From positions 62,001 through 126,000 of the forward strand of contig NZ_UWYY01000003.1 of NCBI RefSeq assembly GCF_900608595.1: a stretch of DNA of 64,000 nucleotides, read 5' to 3'. Origin of the DNA: Promicromonospora panici. Its GTDB lineage: Bacteria > Actinomycetota > Actinomycetes > Actinomycetales > Cellulomonadaceae. Position 1 is the stretch's first letter. The number at the start of each line of letters is the position of its first letter. The position numbers and the translations under genes were made by a program. The notes beneath the pieces are model-generated. The model did no database searches. It was not told the DNA's origin and was given only the letters and a program-made list of their open reading frames with translations. Of this stretch, positions 8,879 to 17,322 are shown one piece after another.

Positions 8879-9879
8879 GCGTCCTCCCACTGGAGGTCGT
8901 CGACGGCGTCGAGGATCCGGTCGACCGACGGCAGCTGGAGGTGCTCGAGCTTCGGCGGCGGGTACGGGATGTCGAAGCCGGTCACGCGCCGCACCGGCGC
9001 CGACAGCGAGTGGAAGCAGCGCTCACCCACCCGGGCCGCGATCTCGGAGGCGACGCTGGCGAACCCCGCGGCCTCCGCGACGACGACGGCGCGTCCGGTC
9101 GACTCGACAGCCCCGCAGACCGTCGCGTCGTCGAACGGCACCAGCGAGCGCAGGTCGACGACCTGCAGGCTGCGGCCGTCGCGCGCGGCCACCTCGGCGG
9201 CCTCGATCGCCACCGGCACGGACGAGCCATAGGCGATGAGGGTCGCGTCGGTGCCCTGCCGTCGCACGACCGCGGTGCCGATGCCCGGCTCACGACCGCT
9301 GCGCAGGGCGACGTCGCCCTTCGCCCAGTAGAGCTTCTTCGGTTCGAGAAACACCACCGGGTCCGGCGAGGCGATCGCGTCCCGCAGCAGCGAATAGGCG
9401 TCCGCGGGGTTCGACGGCGCGACGACGTGCAGGCCGGGCGTGTGCGCGAAGTAGGCCTCCGACGAGTCGCAGTGGTGCTCGACGCCGCCGATGCCGCCGG
9501 CGTACGGAACGCGCATGACGAGGGGCAGCTCCACCCGGCCGCGGGTCCGGTTCCGCATCTTGGCGATATGGCTGACCACCTGCTCGAACGCCGGGTAGGC
9601 GAAGGCGTCGAACTGCATCTCCATCACCGGCCGCATGCCGTTCATGGCCAGCCCGACGGCGAAGCCCGCGATGCCGGCCTCCGCGAGCGGGGTGTCGAAG
9701 CAGCGATCCTCGCCGAACTCGGCGGTGAGTCCGTCGGTCACCCGGAAGACGCCGCCGAGCGGGCCGACGTCCTCACCGAAGACGAGCACCGTCGGATCCT
9801 CGGCCAGCGCGTCGCGCAGGGCCCGGTTGAGCGCCTGCGCCGTGCTGAGCGTCTCGTGCTCCACAGCGATGGTGGTCAT
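8875..9879 (-). CDS. bkdB: 2-oxo acid dehydrogenase E1 beta subunit
   Basis: A 334-aa transketolase-type beta subunit. It has FGEDVGPLGGVFRVTDGL near the N-terminus and the pyrimidine-binding and C-terminal domains of E1-beta. With E1-alpha it decarboxylates the 2-oxo acid on thiamine diphosphate. Its ATG overlaps the E1-alpha stop (ATGA), and its own stop overlaps the E2 start, so the three genes form one translationally coupled operon. Confidence 0.92.
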   Translation of the reverse strand: MTTIAVEHETLSTAQALNRALRDALAEDPTVLVFGEDVGPLGGVFRVTDGLTAEFGEDRCFDTPLAEAGIAGFAVGLAMNGMRPVMEMQFDAFAYPAFEQVVSHIAKMRNRTRGRVELPLVMRVPYAGGIGGVEHHCDSSEAYFAHTPGLHVVAPSNPADAYSLLRDAIASPDPVVFLEPKKLYWAKGDVALRSGREPGIGTAVVRRQGTDATLIAYGSSVPVAIEAAEVAARDGRSLQVVDLRSLVPFDDATVCGAVESTGRAVVVAEAAGFASVASEIAARVGERCFHSLSAPVRRVTGFDIPYPPPKLEHLQLPSVDRILDAVDDLQWEDA

Positions 9880-10970
9880 CGGTGACCTTCCTCTCGGCTC
9901 AGCTCGTCGCGGACCATCGCGAGCTGTTCGACGAGCTGCGGCGTCGGCTCGGCGTAGACGAAACGGAACAGGTCATCGGGGTTCGGCTCGACGTCCCGGT
10001 TGATCCCGTCCCGCGTGCGGTGGGCCACCTCCTCGGCGGCCCCCGCGAAGGCGGCGGCGCGGGTGTCGTCCAGGATCCCCTCGGCCCGCAGGTAGGTCTC
10101 CAGCCGCGCGATCGGGTCCTTGGCCGCCCACTCGGTGACCTCGTCGTCCGACCGGTAGCGGGTCGCGTCGTCGGCGTTGGTGTGGGCCTGGATCCGGTAC
10201 GTGCGGCCCTCGACGAGCTGCGGACCCGCGCCGGTCCGCGCACGGTCGACCGCCCTCGACAAAACGTCGAGGAGGGCCGCGAGGTCGTTGCCGTCCACGT
10301 GTTCGCCGGGGATGCCGTAGCCCACGCCCTTGTGCGCCAGCGACGGCGCGGCCGACTGCCGGGCCAGCGGAACCGAGATCGCGTACTGGTTGTTCTGGAC
10401 GAAGAACACGACCGGCGCCCGGAAGACCGCCGCGAAGTTCAGGGCCTCGTGGAAGTCGCCCTCGCTCGTGGCGCCGTCGCCGCACATCGCCAGGACCACG
10501 GTGCGGGTCCCGCGCAGCCGTGCGGCATGCGCCACCCCGACGGCGTGCGGGAGCTGCGTGGCGAGCGGTGTCGTCAGCGGGGCGACGTTGCGTTCGTACG
10601 GGTCGTAACCCGAGTGCCAGTCGCCCTTGAGCAGCCCGAGCACCTCGACCGGGTCGACGCCGCGGGCGACGGCGGCCGCCGTGTCGCGATAGGTCGGGAA
10701 GAGCCAGTCGCCGTCGGCCAGCACCTGCGCGGCGGCGACCTGGCAGGCCTCCTGCCCGTAGGACGACGGGTAGACCGCCAGGCGGCCCTGCCGGACGAGC
10801 ACGCCGGCCTGCTCGTTGAAGCGGCGGGCCGCGATCATGCCCGCGAGGCCCCTGAGCAGCGCCTCGGCGTCGGGCAGCGAGCCCTTGCCGGCGGCCGTCG
10901 GGCGGCCGTCCGGATCCAGGAGCATGATCGGCTCCCGGGACGGCAACATGAGATCTGCGTCACTCGTCAT
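9876..10970 (-). CDS. bkdA: 2-oxo acid dehydrogenase E1 alpha subunit
   Basis: A 364-aa thiamine-diphosphate enzyme with the cofactor motif from CGDGATSEGDFHEALNFA through to QNNQYAIS. The subunit pattern and the neighbouring Lrp gene suggest branched-chain 2-oxo acids, though pyruvate or acetoin cannot be ruled out from sequence alone. ATG 10970 is used; it has no clear ribosome-binding site and follows an AT-rich stretch. An internal ATG at 10925 with a GGGAG eight bases upstream is an alternative giving 349 aa. Confidence 0.9.
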   Translation of the reverse strand: MTSDADLMLPSREPIMLLDPDGRPTAAGKGSLPDAEALLRGLAGMIAARRFNEQAGVLVRQGRLAVYPSSYGQEACQVAAAQVLADGDWLFPTYRDTAAAVARGVDPVEVLGLLKGDWHSGYDPYERNVAPLTTPLATQLPHAVGVAHAARLRGTRTVVLAMCGDGATSEGDFHEALNFAAVFRAPVVFFVQNNQYAISVPLARQSAAPSLAHKGVGYGIPGEHVDGNDLAALLDVLSRAVDRARTGAGPQLVEGRTYRIQAHTNADDATRYRSDDEVTEWAAKDPIARLETYLRAEGILDDTRAAAFAGAAEEVAHRTRDGINRDVEPNPDDLFRFVYAEPTPQLVEQLAMVRDELSREEGHR

Positions 10971-11035
10971 ATAGATATACTGGTCAACGCCGCATTCGGA
11001 TTCCATCAAAGGCGAGGATCCGAGAGAACATCCAG

Positions 11036-11051
11036 CAATATCGTGGTATTG
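11036..11051. promoter_or_regulatory. possible Lrp-type site in the bkd promoter region
   Basis: A small inverted repeat (CAATA / TATTG, 6-nt centre) in the 116-nt AT-richer gap between bkdA and the divergent Lrp/AsnC gene. A second AT-rich word, ATATAGATATAC, lies next to the bkdA start. Lrp-type regulators bind short imperfect AT-centred palindromes. This is suggestive only. Confidence 0.3.
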
Positions 11052-11086
11052 AGATCCACATGTCCAACTCAGAGAGGAGTCAGGGC

Positions 11087-11620
11087 ATGGCCGCGAGACA
11101 AGTGGCAGGAGGTCTCGACGACGTCGACCAGCGCATCGTCGACGAACTGCGTCGGGACGGGCGCATGTCCATGCGCTCGCTGGCCGAGAAGCTGCACATC
11201 TCGCGGGCCAACGCATACGCGCGAGTGCAGCGGCTCGAGACGAGCGGAGTGATTCGCGGCTACAGCGCGGACATCGATCCGGTGCTGGCCGGCCTGGGCA
11301 CGTCGGCCTACGTCACGGTCAACTTGGAGCAGTCGGAGTGGCGTTCGGTCCGCGAGGAGCTCCGAAAGCTGCGGGGCGTCGACCACATCGGTCTGGTCGG
11401 CGGGGAGTTCGACCTGGTCCTCCTCGTCCGGGCACGGGACAACGCCGATCTGCGGCACTTGATCCTGGACCAGATCCAGGGCATGAAGGGCATCGTGAAC
11501 ACGCACACGCTGCTGGTGTTCGAGGAGCCGATCCCGGCCGGGCCGCCGCCGGCCGCCCCGCTCATCGAACCGCCGCCGGGGCGCCCGGGCGGCCCAGCGG
11601 CTCCTCGGGGAAAGGTATAG
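11087..11620 (+). CDS. bkdR: Lrp/AsnC-family regulator of the bkd operon
   Basis: A 177-aa Lrp/AsnC protein: N-terminal winged HTH (DVDQRIVDELRRDGRMSMRS, then LHISRANAYARV) and a C-terminal RAM domain with GLVGGEFDLVLLVRA, followed by a Pro-rich tail of about 30 residues. ATG 11087 is chosen over the in-frame ATG at 11060 because AGAGGAG sits seven bases upstream. Divergent from bkdA, the usual layout for bkd regulators that sense branched-chain amino or oxo acids. Its stop codon lies inside the long palindrome 11607-11693. Confidence 0.85.
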   Translation: MAARQVAGGLDDVDQRIVDELRRDGRMSMRSLAEKLHISRANAYARVQRLETSGVIRGYSADIDPVLAGLGTSAYVTVNLEQSEWRSVREELRKLRGVDHIGLVGGEFDLVLLVRARDNADLRHLILDQIQGMKGIVNTHTLLVFEEPIPAGPPPAAPLIEPPPGRPGGPAAPRGKV

Positions 11621-11693
11621 GCGGGCGGGTAGGTAACGGACATGTAGCAGTGCTACCTGTCAGTTACCTACCCGTCCGCCTACACCTTTCCCC
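11607..11693. repeat. 87-bp near-perfect palindrome overlapping a gene end
   Basis: Outer arms 11607-11637 and 11663-11693 pair over 31 bp with two mismatches, both compatible with G-U pairs in RNA. The 25-nt centre is itself palindromic: GTAGCA and TGCTAC flank a single G, extended by GACA/TGTC. It contains the stop codon and last codons of the Lrp gene and ends 28 nt before the convergent GH65 stop. Likely a bidirectional terminator; the length is well beyond what termination needs. Confidence 0.85.
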
Positions 11694-11721
11694 GCGTCCC
11701 AGGAGACCGCTGCGGGAACGG

Positions 11722-14115
11722 TCATCGCGTGCTCCAGCGGGCCCTCCAGGTCTCGCCCGGGGCCAGCGCCCGCTCCTGGCCGTCGACGGCGACGGTGATC
11801 GGTAGCTGCCGCGACCGCGCCATCCCGACGCGGACGCCGTCGTGCGTGCAGCGCACCGTGATGCCCCGGTGGTCCCGGTAGCTGAGCGTGAGCTCCAGCG
11901 AGTCGAGCTCGTCGGGCAGCCGGGGCTCCAGCCGGAGCAAGCCATCGGAGACGTCCAGCCCCGGGTAGCAGCGCTGTACCAGGTCGACGGCGCCGGCCAT
12001 CGCACCGAGGTGTATCCCTTCAGCGGTCGTGCCGCCCTGGACGTCGGCGATGTCGCTGTCGAGCGCCTCGTGGAAGAACTGCCACGAGGCTCTGCGGTCC
12101 CGGCTGGCCAGTACCCAGGCATGGACGACCGCGCTCAGGGTCGACCCGTGGCTCGTGCGCGCCAGGTAGTAGTCCAGCGTGCGGTCCAGCGCGGCGTGGT
12201 CCAGCTCGTAGCCGAGCGCCGCGAGCGCCTCGCGCAGGCCACCCTCGCCGAGGAGGAAGACCAGCATCAGGACGTCCGCCTGCTTGGACGCCTGGTAGCG
12301 GTTCACCAAGTCGCCCTCCGCCTCGAGGATCCGGTCGAGCCGGCGGATGACGCCGTAGCGCGACCGGTAGGCCGACCAGTCCAGCTCGGCGAGCTCGTCG
12401 TAGCCCTCGAACTGGCTGATCACGCCGTCGCCGTGGAACACGACGCGCATCCGCCGGCTGACGTGGTCGAACAGCTCCGTCTCGTGCTCCTCCAGCCCGA
12501 GACGTGACCACACGGCCGGGCGTTCCCCCTCGGGCAGCAGCTCCAGCGCGTCCAGGGCGTAGCGCAGGACCCGGGTGACCATCACGTTCGTGTACGCGTT
12601 GTTGTCGATCCCGGGGCGATCCGCGTCCGGGTAGCCGACGTGATACTCGTCGGGACCGGCCACGCCCCGGATGTCGTACCGGTCCGTCGCGGCGTCGTAC
12701 GTGGCGAGGCTGCACCAGAACCGGGCGATCTCCACGAGCATCTCGAGGCCGTAGGCCCTCAGGAACTCGAAATCACCGGTGGCCTGGTAGTACTGCCACA
12801 CGTTGTGCGCGACCGCGATCCCCACGTGCCGCTGCAGGTCCGTGCGGTCCTCCAGCCACCGTCCGGACTCGGGGTTGAGGTGCATCCGCTGCGTCTCGTC
12901 CCGGCCGTCGCTGCCGCTCTGCCACGGATACATCGCGCCCTTGTAGCCGGCCTCGAACGCCGCGCGCCGCGCCTGGGGCAGACGCCGCCACCGGTACATC
13001 AGCAGCGACCGCGCGACCCGCGGGAGACGCAGGAGCAGGAACGGGAACACGAACAGCTCGTCCCAGAAGACGTGCCCCCGGTAGGCCTCGCCGTGCAGGC
13101 CGCGCGCGGGTATGCCGACGTCCAGCTCCGCCGTGTGCTCGGACAGGGTCTGCAGCAGGTGGAAGACGTACAGGTTCACCGCGAGCTGCGACTCGTCGGG
13201 TACGACGACCTCGCTCGTCGTCCAGAGCCGTTCCCAGGCACGCGCATGGTGCACCAGCAGCTGGTCGAAGGGCGGGATACGCGCCGCATGCCGGCGGGCG
13301 GCAGCCATGGGCTCCGAGATCCCCCGGTCCTGCGAGGTGTACATCGCCACCCGCTTCTCGACCGTCCGGGGCACGCCCTCGACCAGGTCGAGCCACAGGC
13401 GGACGGCCGGCTCGCCCACGGTGCGCTCGAACGTCGTGGGCACCGGCGCCGGCGGATCGGGCACCACCACCGTCATCGCCTGCGCGAGGCGGATCCGCGA
13501 CGTGGCCGTGCGGACCTGCAGCCAGGCGACGCCGGCGTCCTCGTCGTGGCCCTCCGCGACGGGAACGAGGTGCCTGCCGTCCAGGTCCCGGTACCGGGCC
13601 ACCCCGGAGTTGGTCACCCGCCCGTCGAGGCTCGCGCGGACCTCGAGCGGTCCCGACCAGTTCTCCGCCACGAACGTCGTCTCCAGGGCGGCCACGTGCT
13701 GGTCGTGCATCGACACGAGCCGCCGCTGGGTGACCGCGAGCGCCCTGCCGATCGGATCGCGAAACCGGGTACGCCGCGTGAGCACGCCCTGCCGCAGGTC
13801 GAGCTCCTGCCGGTGCTCCAGGACGTGTCCCCCGGCGAGGGTCAGCCAGCCCTGCCCGGGCGTACAGAACGTGAGCGGCAACCAGTTCGGGCAGTTGACC
13901 AGGTCCTCGTTCTCCACCTCGCGGCCGGCCACGGTGGACGACAGCCGGTCGTAGCAGCCGGCGAAGTACGTGCCGGGGTAGTGCACGTCGTCCGCCGACG
14001 ACTCAGGTGCGGCGCCACGAGTCGCGACGTAGCCGTTTCCCAGTGTGCACAAGGCCTCCCGCAGCCCTTCGTCCGCCGGGTCGAAGCCCTCATACGCCAG
14101 GCTGACGTGTTCCAT
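11722..14115 (-). CDS. GH65 family alpha-glucoside phosphorylase or hydrolase
   Basis: A 797-aa protein of glycoside hydrolase family 65 (maltose, trehalose, kojibiose phosphorylases and relatives). It shows the (alpha/alpha)6-barrel segments YPWQSGSDGRDETQ and VAGPDEYHVGYPDADRPGID; Glu490 in GPDEYH matches the catalytic acid. ATG 14115 has GGAGG five bases upstream and lies 26 nt inside the end of the upstream beta-phosphoglucomutase gene. The pairing suggests phosphorolysis to beta-glucose 1-phosphate, then isomerisation. It resembles a mycobacterial GH65/HAD pair. The disaccharide cannot be told from sequence. Confidence 0.88.
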   Translation of the reverse strand: MEHVSLAYEGFDPADEGLREALCTLGNGYVATRGAAPESSADDVHYPGTYFAGCYDRLSSTVAGREVENEDLVNCPNWLPLTFCTPGQGWLTLAGGHVLEHRQELDLRQGVLTRRTRFRDPIGRALAVTQRRLVSMHDQHVAALETTFVAENWSGPLEVRASLDGRVTNSGVARYRDLDGRHLVPVAEGHDEDAGVAWLQVRTATSRIRLAQAMTVVVPDPPAPVPTTFERTVGEPAVRLWLDLVEGVPRTVEKRVAMYTSQDRGISEPMAAARRHAARIPPFDQLLVHHARAWERLWTTSEVVVPDESQLAVNLYVFHLLQTLSEHTAELDVGIPARGLHGEAYRGHVFWDELFVFPFLLLRLPRVARSLLMYRWRRLPQARRAAFEAGYKGAMYPWQSGSDGRDETQRMHLNPESGRWLEDRTDLQRHVGIAVAHNVWQYYQATGDFEFLRAYGLEMLVEIARFWCSLATYDAATDRYDIRGVAGPDEYHVGYPDADRPGIDNNAYTNVMVTRVLRYALDALELLPEGERPAVWSRLGLEEHETELFDHVSRRMRVVFHGDGVISQFEGYDELAELDWSAYRSRYGVIRRLDRILEAEGDLVNRYQASKQADVLMLVFLLGEGGLREALAALGYELDHAALDRTLDYYLARTSHGSTLSAVVHAWVLASRDRRASWQFFHEALDSDIADVQGGTTAEGIHLGAMAGAVDLVQRCYPGLDVSDGLLRLEPRLPDELDSLELTLSYRDHRGITVRCTHDGVRVGMARSRQLPITVAVDGQERALAPGETWRARWSTR

Positions 14116-14878
14116 CGTTCCTCCCGAGATGCCTCCCGACGACGGTGAGGTCGCCCAGGTCGCCGACCACGACGTGCGCACCCCGGTCCACCATCTCGCG
14201 GCGCAGCCGACCTCGCCGGTCCAGACCGATCACCGCGCCGAAGCCCCCGCGGCGACCGGCCTCGATGCCGACGACGGCGTCCTCGACCAGCGCGCACCGG
14301 CCGGGCGCCACCCCGAGCCGCCGCGCGGCCTCCAGGAACGACGCCGGGTCCGGCTTGCCCGGCAGCCCGGACCGCTCGGCGTCGAGGCCGTCCACCCGCA
14401 CGTCGACCAGCACGTCCACACCGGCGGCGCGGAGCACCCGCCCGCAGTTGCGGCTCGCCGAGACGGCCGCGATGCCGACCCCTCGTTCCCGCAGCTCGTG
14501 CAGGAGGGCCACCGTGGACGGGAAGGCCCGGACCCCGTGCTCCCGCACCTCGTCGAGGAAGTACCGGTTCTTCCGGCCGAGCAGGGCCTCGATGTCATCG
14601 CCACCCTGCTCCGGGAGCACGATCCCGCGCGAGTCGAGGAAGGCACGGGCACCGTCCTCGCGCGACCGTCCGTCGACGAAGCGCGGGTAGTCGGTCCCGA
14701 CGTCGAACGGCCGCAGGCTGGTGCCCTCCCGGCGACCCTGGCCCAGGAGCAGCTCGTCGAACGCTTGCTTCCAGTCCGCCGCGTGGGTACGGGCGGTGTC
14801 GGTGATGACACCGTCCGTGTCCAGGACGACGGCGCCGATGACGCCGAGATCCAGCGTGGCGTGAAGAAGCGCCGTCAC
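14090..14878 (-). CDS. pgmB: HAD-family beta-phosphoglucomutase
   Basis: A 262-aa HAD phosphatase-fold protein with the DxD nucleophile motif in VVLDTDGVITDT, the Ser motif in AAVSASRN, the Lys motif GKPDPASFLEAA and the acidic motif ALVEDAVVGIEAG. This set matches beta-phosphoglucomutases, which convert beta-glucose 1-phosphate to glucose 6-phosphate. Start GTG 14878 is chosen because GAAGGGG lies upstream and the fold begins there; an ATG 36 codons upstream has no support. Its end overlaps the GH65 gene by 26 nt. Confidence 0.82.
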   Translation of the reverse strand: MTALLHATLDLGVIGAVVLDTDGVITDTARTHAADWKQAFDELLLGQGRREGTSLRPFDVGTDYPRFVDGRSREDGARAFLDSRGIVLPEQGGDDIEALLGRKNRYFLDEVREHGVRAFPSTVALLHELRERGVGIAAVSASRNCGRVLRAAGVDVLVDVRVDGLDAERSGLPGKPDPASFLEAARRLGVAPGRCALVEDAVVGIEAGRRGGFGAVIGLDRRGRLRREMVDRGAHVVVGDLGDLTVVGRHLGRNDGTRQPGV

Positions 14879-14998
14879 GCCGTCCCCTTCCGCCGCAGAG
14901 GTCAGGTGATCCTTCCTCCATTCTGGTGCGCGATCGAGCGCGCCGCCGACCGGACGCCGCGGCCGCTCAGCGTCGCAGCTGACCACGGTTGAGTGAGA

Positions 14999-16708
14999 TC
15001 AGCCGTCGGCGACCGTGGCGCGGGTGCCGTCCCGCCACGTGAGGTAGCCGCCGTCGAGGTTGCGCACGTCGTAGCCGAGCTGGGTGAGCAGCCTTGCCGC
15101 GGTGTGCCCGCGCTGACCGGCCTGGCAGTGCACGACGACCGGTGCCCCCACCGGGATCTCGTCGTCCGCTCGGGCGCGGAGCTCGTCGAGCGGCACGTTC
15201 CGCGCCCGCGAGGGTGCGCCGTCGAGGGTCAGCTCGACCGTGCCGCGCGTGTGCTCGGCGGGCGTGCGGACGTCCACGAGCGTCGCGCCGTCGCGGACGA
15301 GGCGGTCCAGCTCGTGCCACTGGACGCTGCGTGTGTCACCAGTACGCAGGTTGTCCGCGACGTACCCGAGCATGTTGACCGGGTCCTTGGCCGACCCGTA
15401 GGCGGGCGCGTAGGCGAGCTCGAGGTCGGCGAGGCCGGACGCCGTCAGGCCGCCCGCCATGGCCGTGGCCAGCACGTCGATGCGCTTGTCGACGCCGTCC
15501 CTGCCCACCGCTTGGGCGCCGAGGATCAGGTCGGTGCCGGGGTCGACGAGGAGCTTGAGCGCCAGCGGGCTGGCGCCCGGGTAGTAGCCCGCGTGCTGGC
15601 TCGGGTGGGTGTGGATGGCGCGGTACGGACGGCCCTCGGCGCGCAGGCGCTTCTCGTTGCGCCCCGCCGAGGCTGCGGTCAGGCCGAACACCCCGACCAC
15701 GGCGGTCCCGACCGACGGACGCATGCCGGTCCGGCCGAGGATCACGTCGGCGACGTGCCGGCCGTGCCGGTTGGCGAGGTTCGCGAGCGGGATGAGTGCG
15801 AAGGGTTCCGGCTCGCCGGGCGCGGCGAGGGCGTCGCGCTTGATCGCGGCGTCGCCGACCGCGAAGACGTCCGGGACCGAGGTGCGCAGGTCCTCGTCCA
15901 CGAGGACGCCGCCGCGTGGGCCCAGCTCGGCGCCGGCCATGGCGGCGAGCTCGGTATCGGGGCGGACGCCGACGGCGGCCACCACGAGATCCGCCCGGAC
16001 CTTGTCGACCTCGACGCCCGCGGCGTCGGCAATGGTCGCGGTGCTGGACGTGAGTGCGGAGACCTGCGCGGACGTCCGGACGTCGACGCCATGGGCGACG
16101 AGCTCGTCGCGGACCCGGACGGCCAGCTCGGGGTCCAGCGGTGCGAGGACCTGGTCGGCGAGCTCCACGAGCGTGACAGCGAGGCCACGGCGGATGAGGT
16201 TCTCGACGACCTCCAGGCCGACGAAGCCGCCGCCGATGACGACCGCCGTCCGAGCGGGGCCGCCGTCGCCCACGCCGTCGATCGCGGCGACCAGCCGGTC
16301 GGCGTCCGCGACGTCGCGCAGCACGAGCGCGCGCTCGATGCCGGGTACGCGCGGGACGATCGGACGACCGCCAGGGCTCAGCACGAGGCGGTCGTAGGAC
16401 TCGGCGTACTCGTCGCCGGTCCCGAGGTCGTGCACGGTCAGCTTGTGGGCGACGGAGTCGACGGCGGTCACCCGGTTCCGGACACGCACGTCGAGCCGGA
16501 ACCGCGATGCGAGGGACTCGGGGGTCTGCAGCAGGAGCGCGTCGCGGTCCTCGATCACCCCGCCCGCGTAGTACGGCAACCCGCAGTTCGCGTACGAGAC
16601 GTGGTCGCCCGCCTCGATGACGACGATCTCGGCGTCCTCGGCCAGGCGGCGGAGCCGGGTAGCCGCGGACATGCCCGCCGCGACCCCTCCGACGATGACG
16701 ATCTTCAT
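14999..16708 (-). CDS. CoA-disulfide reductase fused to a rhodanese
   Basis: A 569-aa fusion. Residues 1-450 are a pyridine nucleotide-disulfide oxidoreductase with FAD motif VIVGGVAAGMSAATRLRR and active-site Cys42 in YANCGLPYY. Residues about 470-569 are a rhodanese with Cys528 in HCQAGQRGH. Such proteins reduce CoA disulfide or CoA persulfide and handle sulfane sulfur. AGGGAGG precedes ATG 16708. Divergent from a Cys-rich small protein and a CstR-like repressor across a GC-rich palindrome, which supports a persulfide-stress role. The 120-nt gap to pgmB carries no clear feature. Confidence 0.87.
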   Translation of the reverse strand: MKIVIVGGVAAGMSAATRLRRLAEDAEIVVIEAGDHVSYANCGLPYYAGGVIEDRDALLLQTPESLASRFRLDVRVRNRVTAVDSVAHKLTVHDLGTGDEYAESYDRLVLSPGGRPIVPRVPGIERALVLRDVADADRLVAAIDGVGDGGPARTAVVIGGGFVGLEVVENLIRRGLAVTLVELADQVLAPLDPELAVRVRDELVAHGVDVRTSAQVSALTSSTATIADAAGVEVDKVRADLVVAAVGVRPDTELAAMAGAELGPRGGVLVDEDLRTSVPDVFAVGDAAIKRDALAAPGEPEPFALIPLANLANRHGRHVADVILGRTGMRPSVGTAVVGVFGLTAASAGRNEKRLRAEGRPYRAIHTHPSQHAGYYPGASPLALKLLVDPGTDLILGAQAVGRDGVDKRIDVLATAMAGGLTASGLADLELAYAPAYGSAKDPVNMLGYVADNLRTGDTRSVQWHELDRLVRDGATLVDVRTPAEHTRGTVELTLDGAPSRARNVPLDELRARADDEIPVGAPVVVHCQAGQRGHTAARLLTQLGYDVRNLDGGYLTWRDGTRATVADG

Positions 16709-16736
16709 GTGTGGTCCTCCCTATTTGACGGCGACA

Positions 16737-16752
16737 ATACCCCGGGGGGTAT
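16737..16752. promoter_or_regulatory. CsoR/CstR-family operator
   Basis: The palindrome ATACCCCGGGGGGTAT, one mismatch off perfect, in the 75-nt gap between the CoA-disulfide reductase gene (minus) and the 54-aa gene (plus). CsoR/CstR repressors bind G-tract sequences of this form. On the plus strand it lies between TTGACG (16725-16730) and TATGCT (16750-16755), a 19-nt spacer, so bound repressor would block that promoter; the divergent start is 29 nt away. Confidence 0.75.
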
Positions 16753-16783
16753 GCTCCGACCAACCCAGACGGAGGAGACCCCC

Positions 16784-16948
16784 ATGTGTAGAGCGGTGAC
16801 CTGCAAGGACTGCGGCAAGACGACGTGGGCCGGCTGCGGCCAGCACGTCGACCAGGTGATGGCGGGCGTGCCGCGCCGCGACCGGTGCCAGGGCCATGCC
16901 CAGGAGCCGGCCAAGAGCTCGTTCCTGTCCCGCCTCTTCGGGCGCTGA
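16784..16948 (+). CDS. 54-aa cysteine-rich zinc-ribbon-like protein
   Basis: A small protein with five cysteines, four of them in the first 18 residues (MCRAVTCKDCGKTTWAGCGQ, then RCQGH). The spacing suggests metal binding or thiol chemistry. GGAGGAG lies six bases before ATG 16784, so it is a well-supported gene despite its size. It is followed 14 nt later by the CstR-like gene and shares the operator with the CoA-disulfide reductase-rhodanese. Short proteins of this pattern are known in actinobacteria without assigned function. A persulfide carrier or zinc-binding accessory role is inference. Confidence 0.8.
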   Translation: MCRAVTCKDCGKTTWAGCGQHVDQVMAGVPRRDRCQGHAQEPAKSSFLSRLFGR

Positions 16949-16962
16949 ACGGAGGATCGATC

Positions 16963-17223
16963 ATGGACCTCGACCCGGAAGAGATGAAGAAGGTCTCCAA
17001 CCGGCTCAAGCGAGCCCAGGGGCAGCTCGCCGCGGTGGTGCGCATGGTGGACGAAGGGGCCGACTGCACGGACGTCGTGACGCAGCTCTCCGCCGTCTCC
17101 AAGGCGCTCGACCGGGCGGGCTTCGCCGTGATCGCCACCGGGCTGAAGCAGTGCCTCGCCGACGACGACGGCGACGGGGCAGAGCTGGCGAAGCTGGAGA
17201 AGCTGTTCCTCTCTTTCGCCTGA
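16963..17223 (+). CDS. cstR: CsoR/FrmR-family repressor, CstR-like
   Basis: An 86-aa all-helical DUF156 repressor. Cys35 and Cys64 are conserved, but the His four residues before the second Cys in copper-sensing CsoR is Gly60 here. A Cys-Cys pair without the His is the CstR pattern, which senses per- and polysulfides by inter-subunit crosslinking. GGAGG precedes ATG 16963. Location beside a CoA-disulfide reductase-rhodanese supports sulfur rather than copper sensing. It most likely binds 16737-16752. Confidence 0.82.
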   Translation: MDLDPEEMKKVSNRLKRAQGQLAAVVRMVDEGADCTDVVTQLSAVSKALDRAGFAVIATGLKQCLADDDGDGAELAKLEKLFLSFA

Positions 17224-17269
17224 CAGCGTGCGCCTGAACGCTCGCCGGGCCGCTCGTCCCGCCGTGCGT

Positions 17270-17283
17270 GGGACCAAGGCCCC
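17270..17283 (+). promoter_or_regulatory. DevR/DosR-type box in the response regulator promoter
   Basis: GGGACCAAGGCCCC is an interrupted palindrome of the GGGAC-N4-GKCCC kind bound by DevR/DosR-type regulators. It lies 27 nt before a TACCGT -10-like hexamer (17310-17315), with the ATG eight bases beyond. This geometry fits activation from about -45 of a nearly leaderless transcript and suggests autoregulation. Confidence 0.6.
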
Positions 17284-17322
17284 GCGACGACCGAGGCGGG
17301 CACCACGGCTACCGTAGAACCC

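Noticed and set aside
16963..17223. Copper-sensing CsoR
   Set aside because: The conserved His four residues before the second Cys is Gly60, and no copper ATPase or chaperone is nearby.
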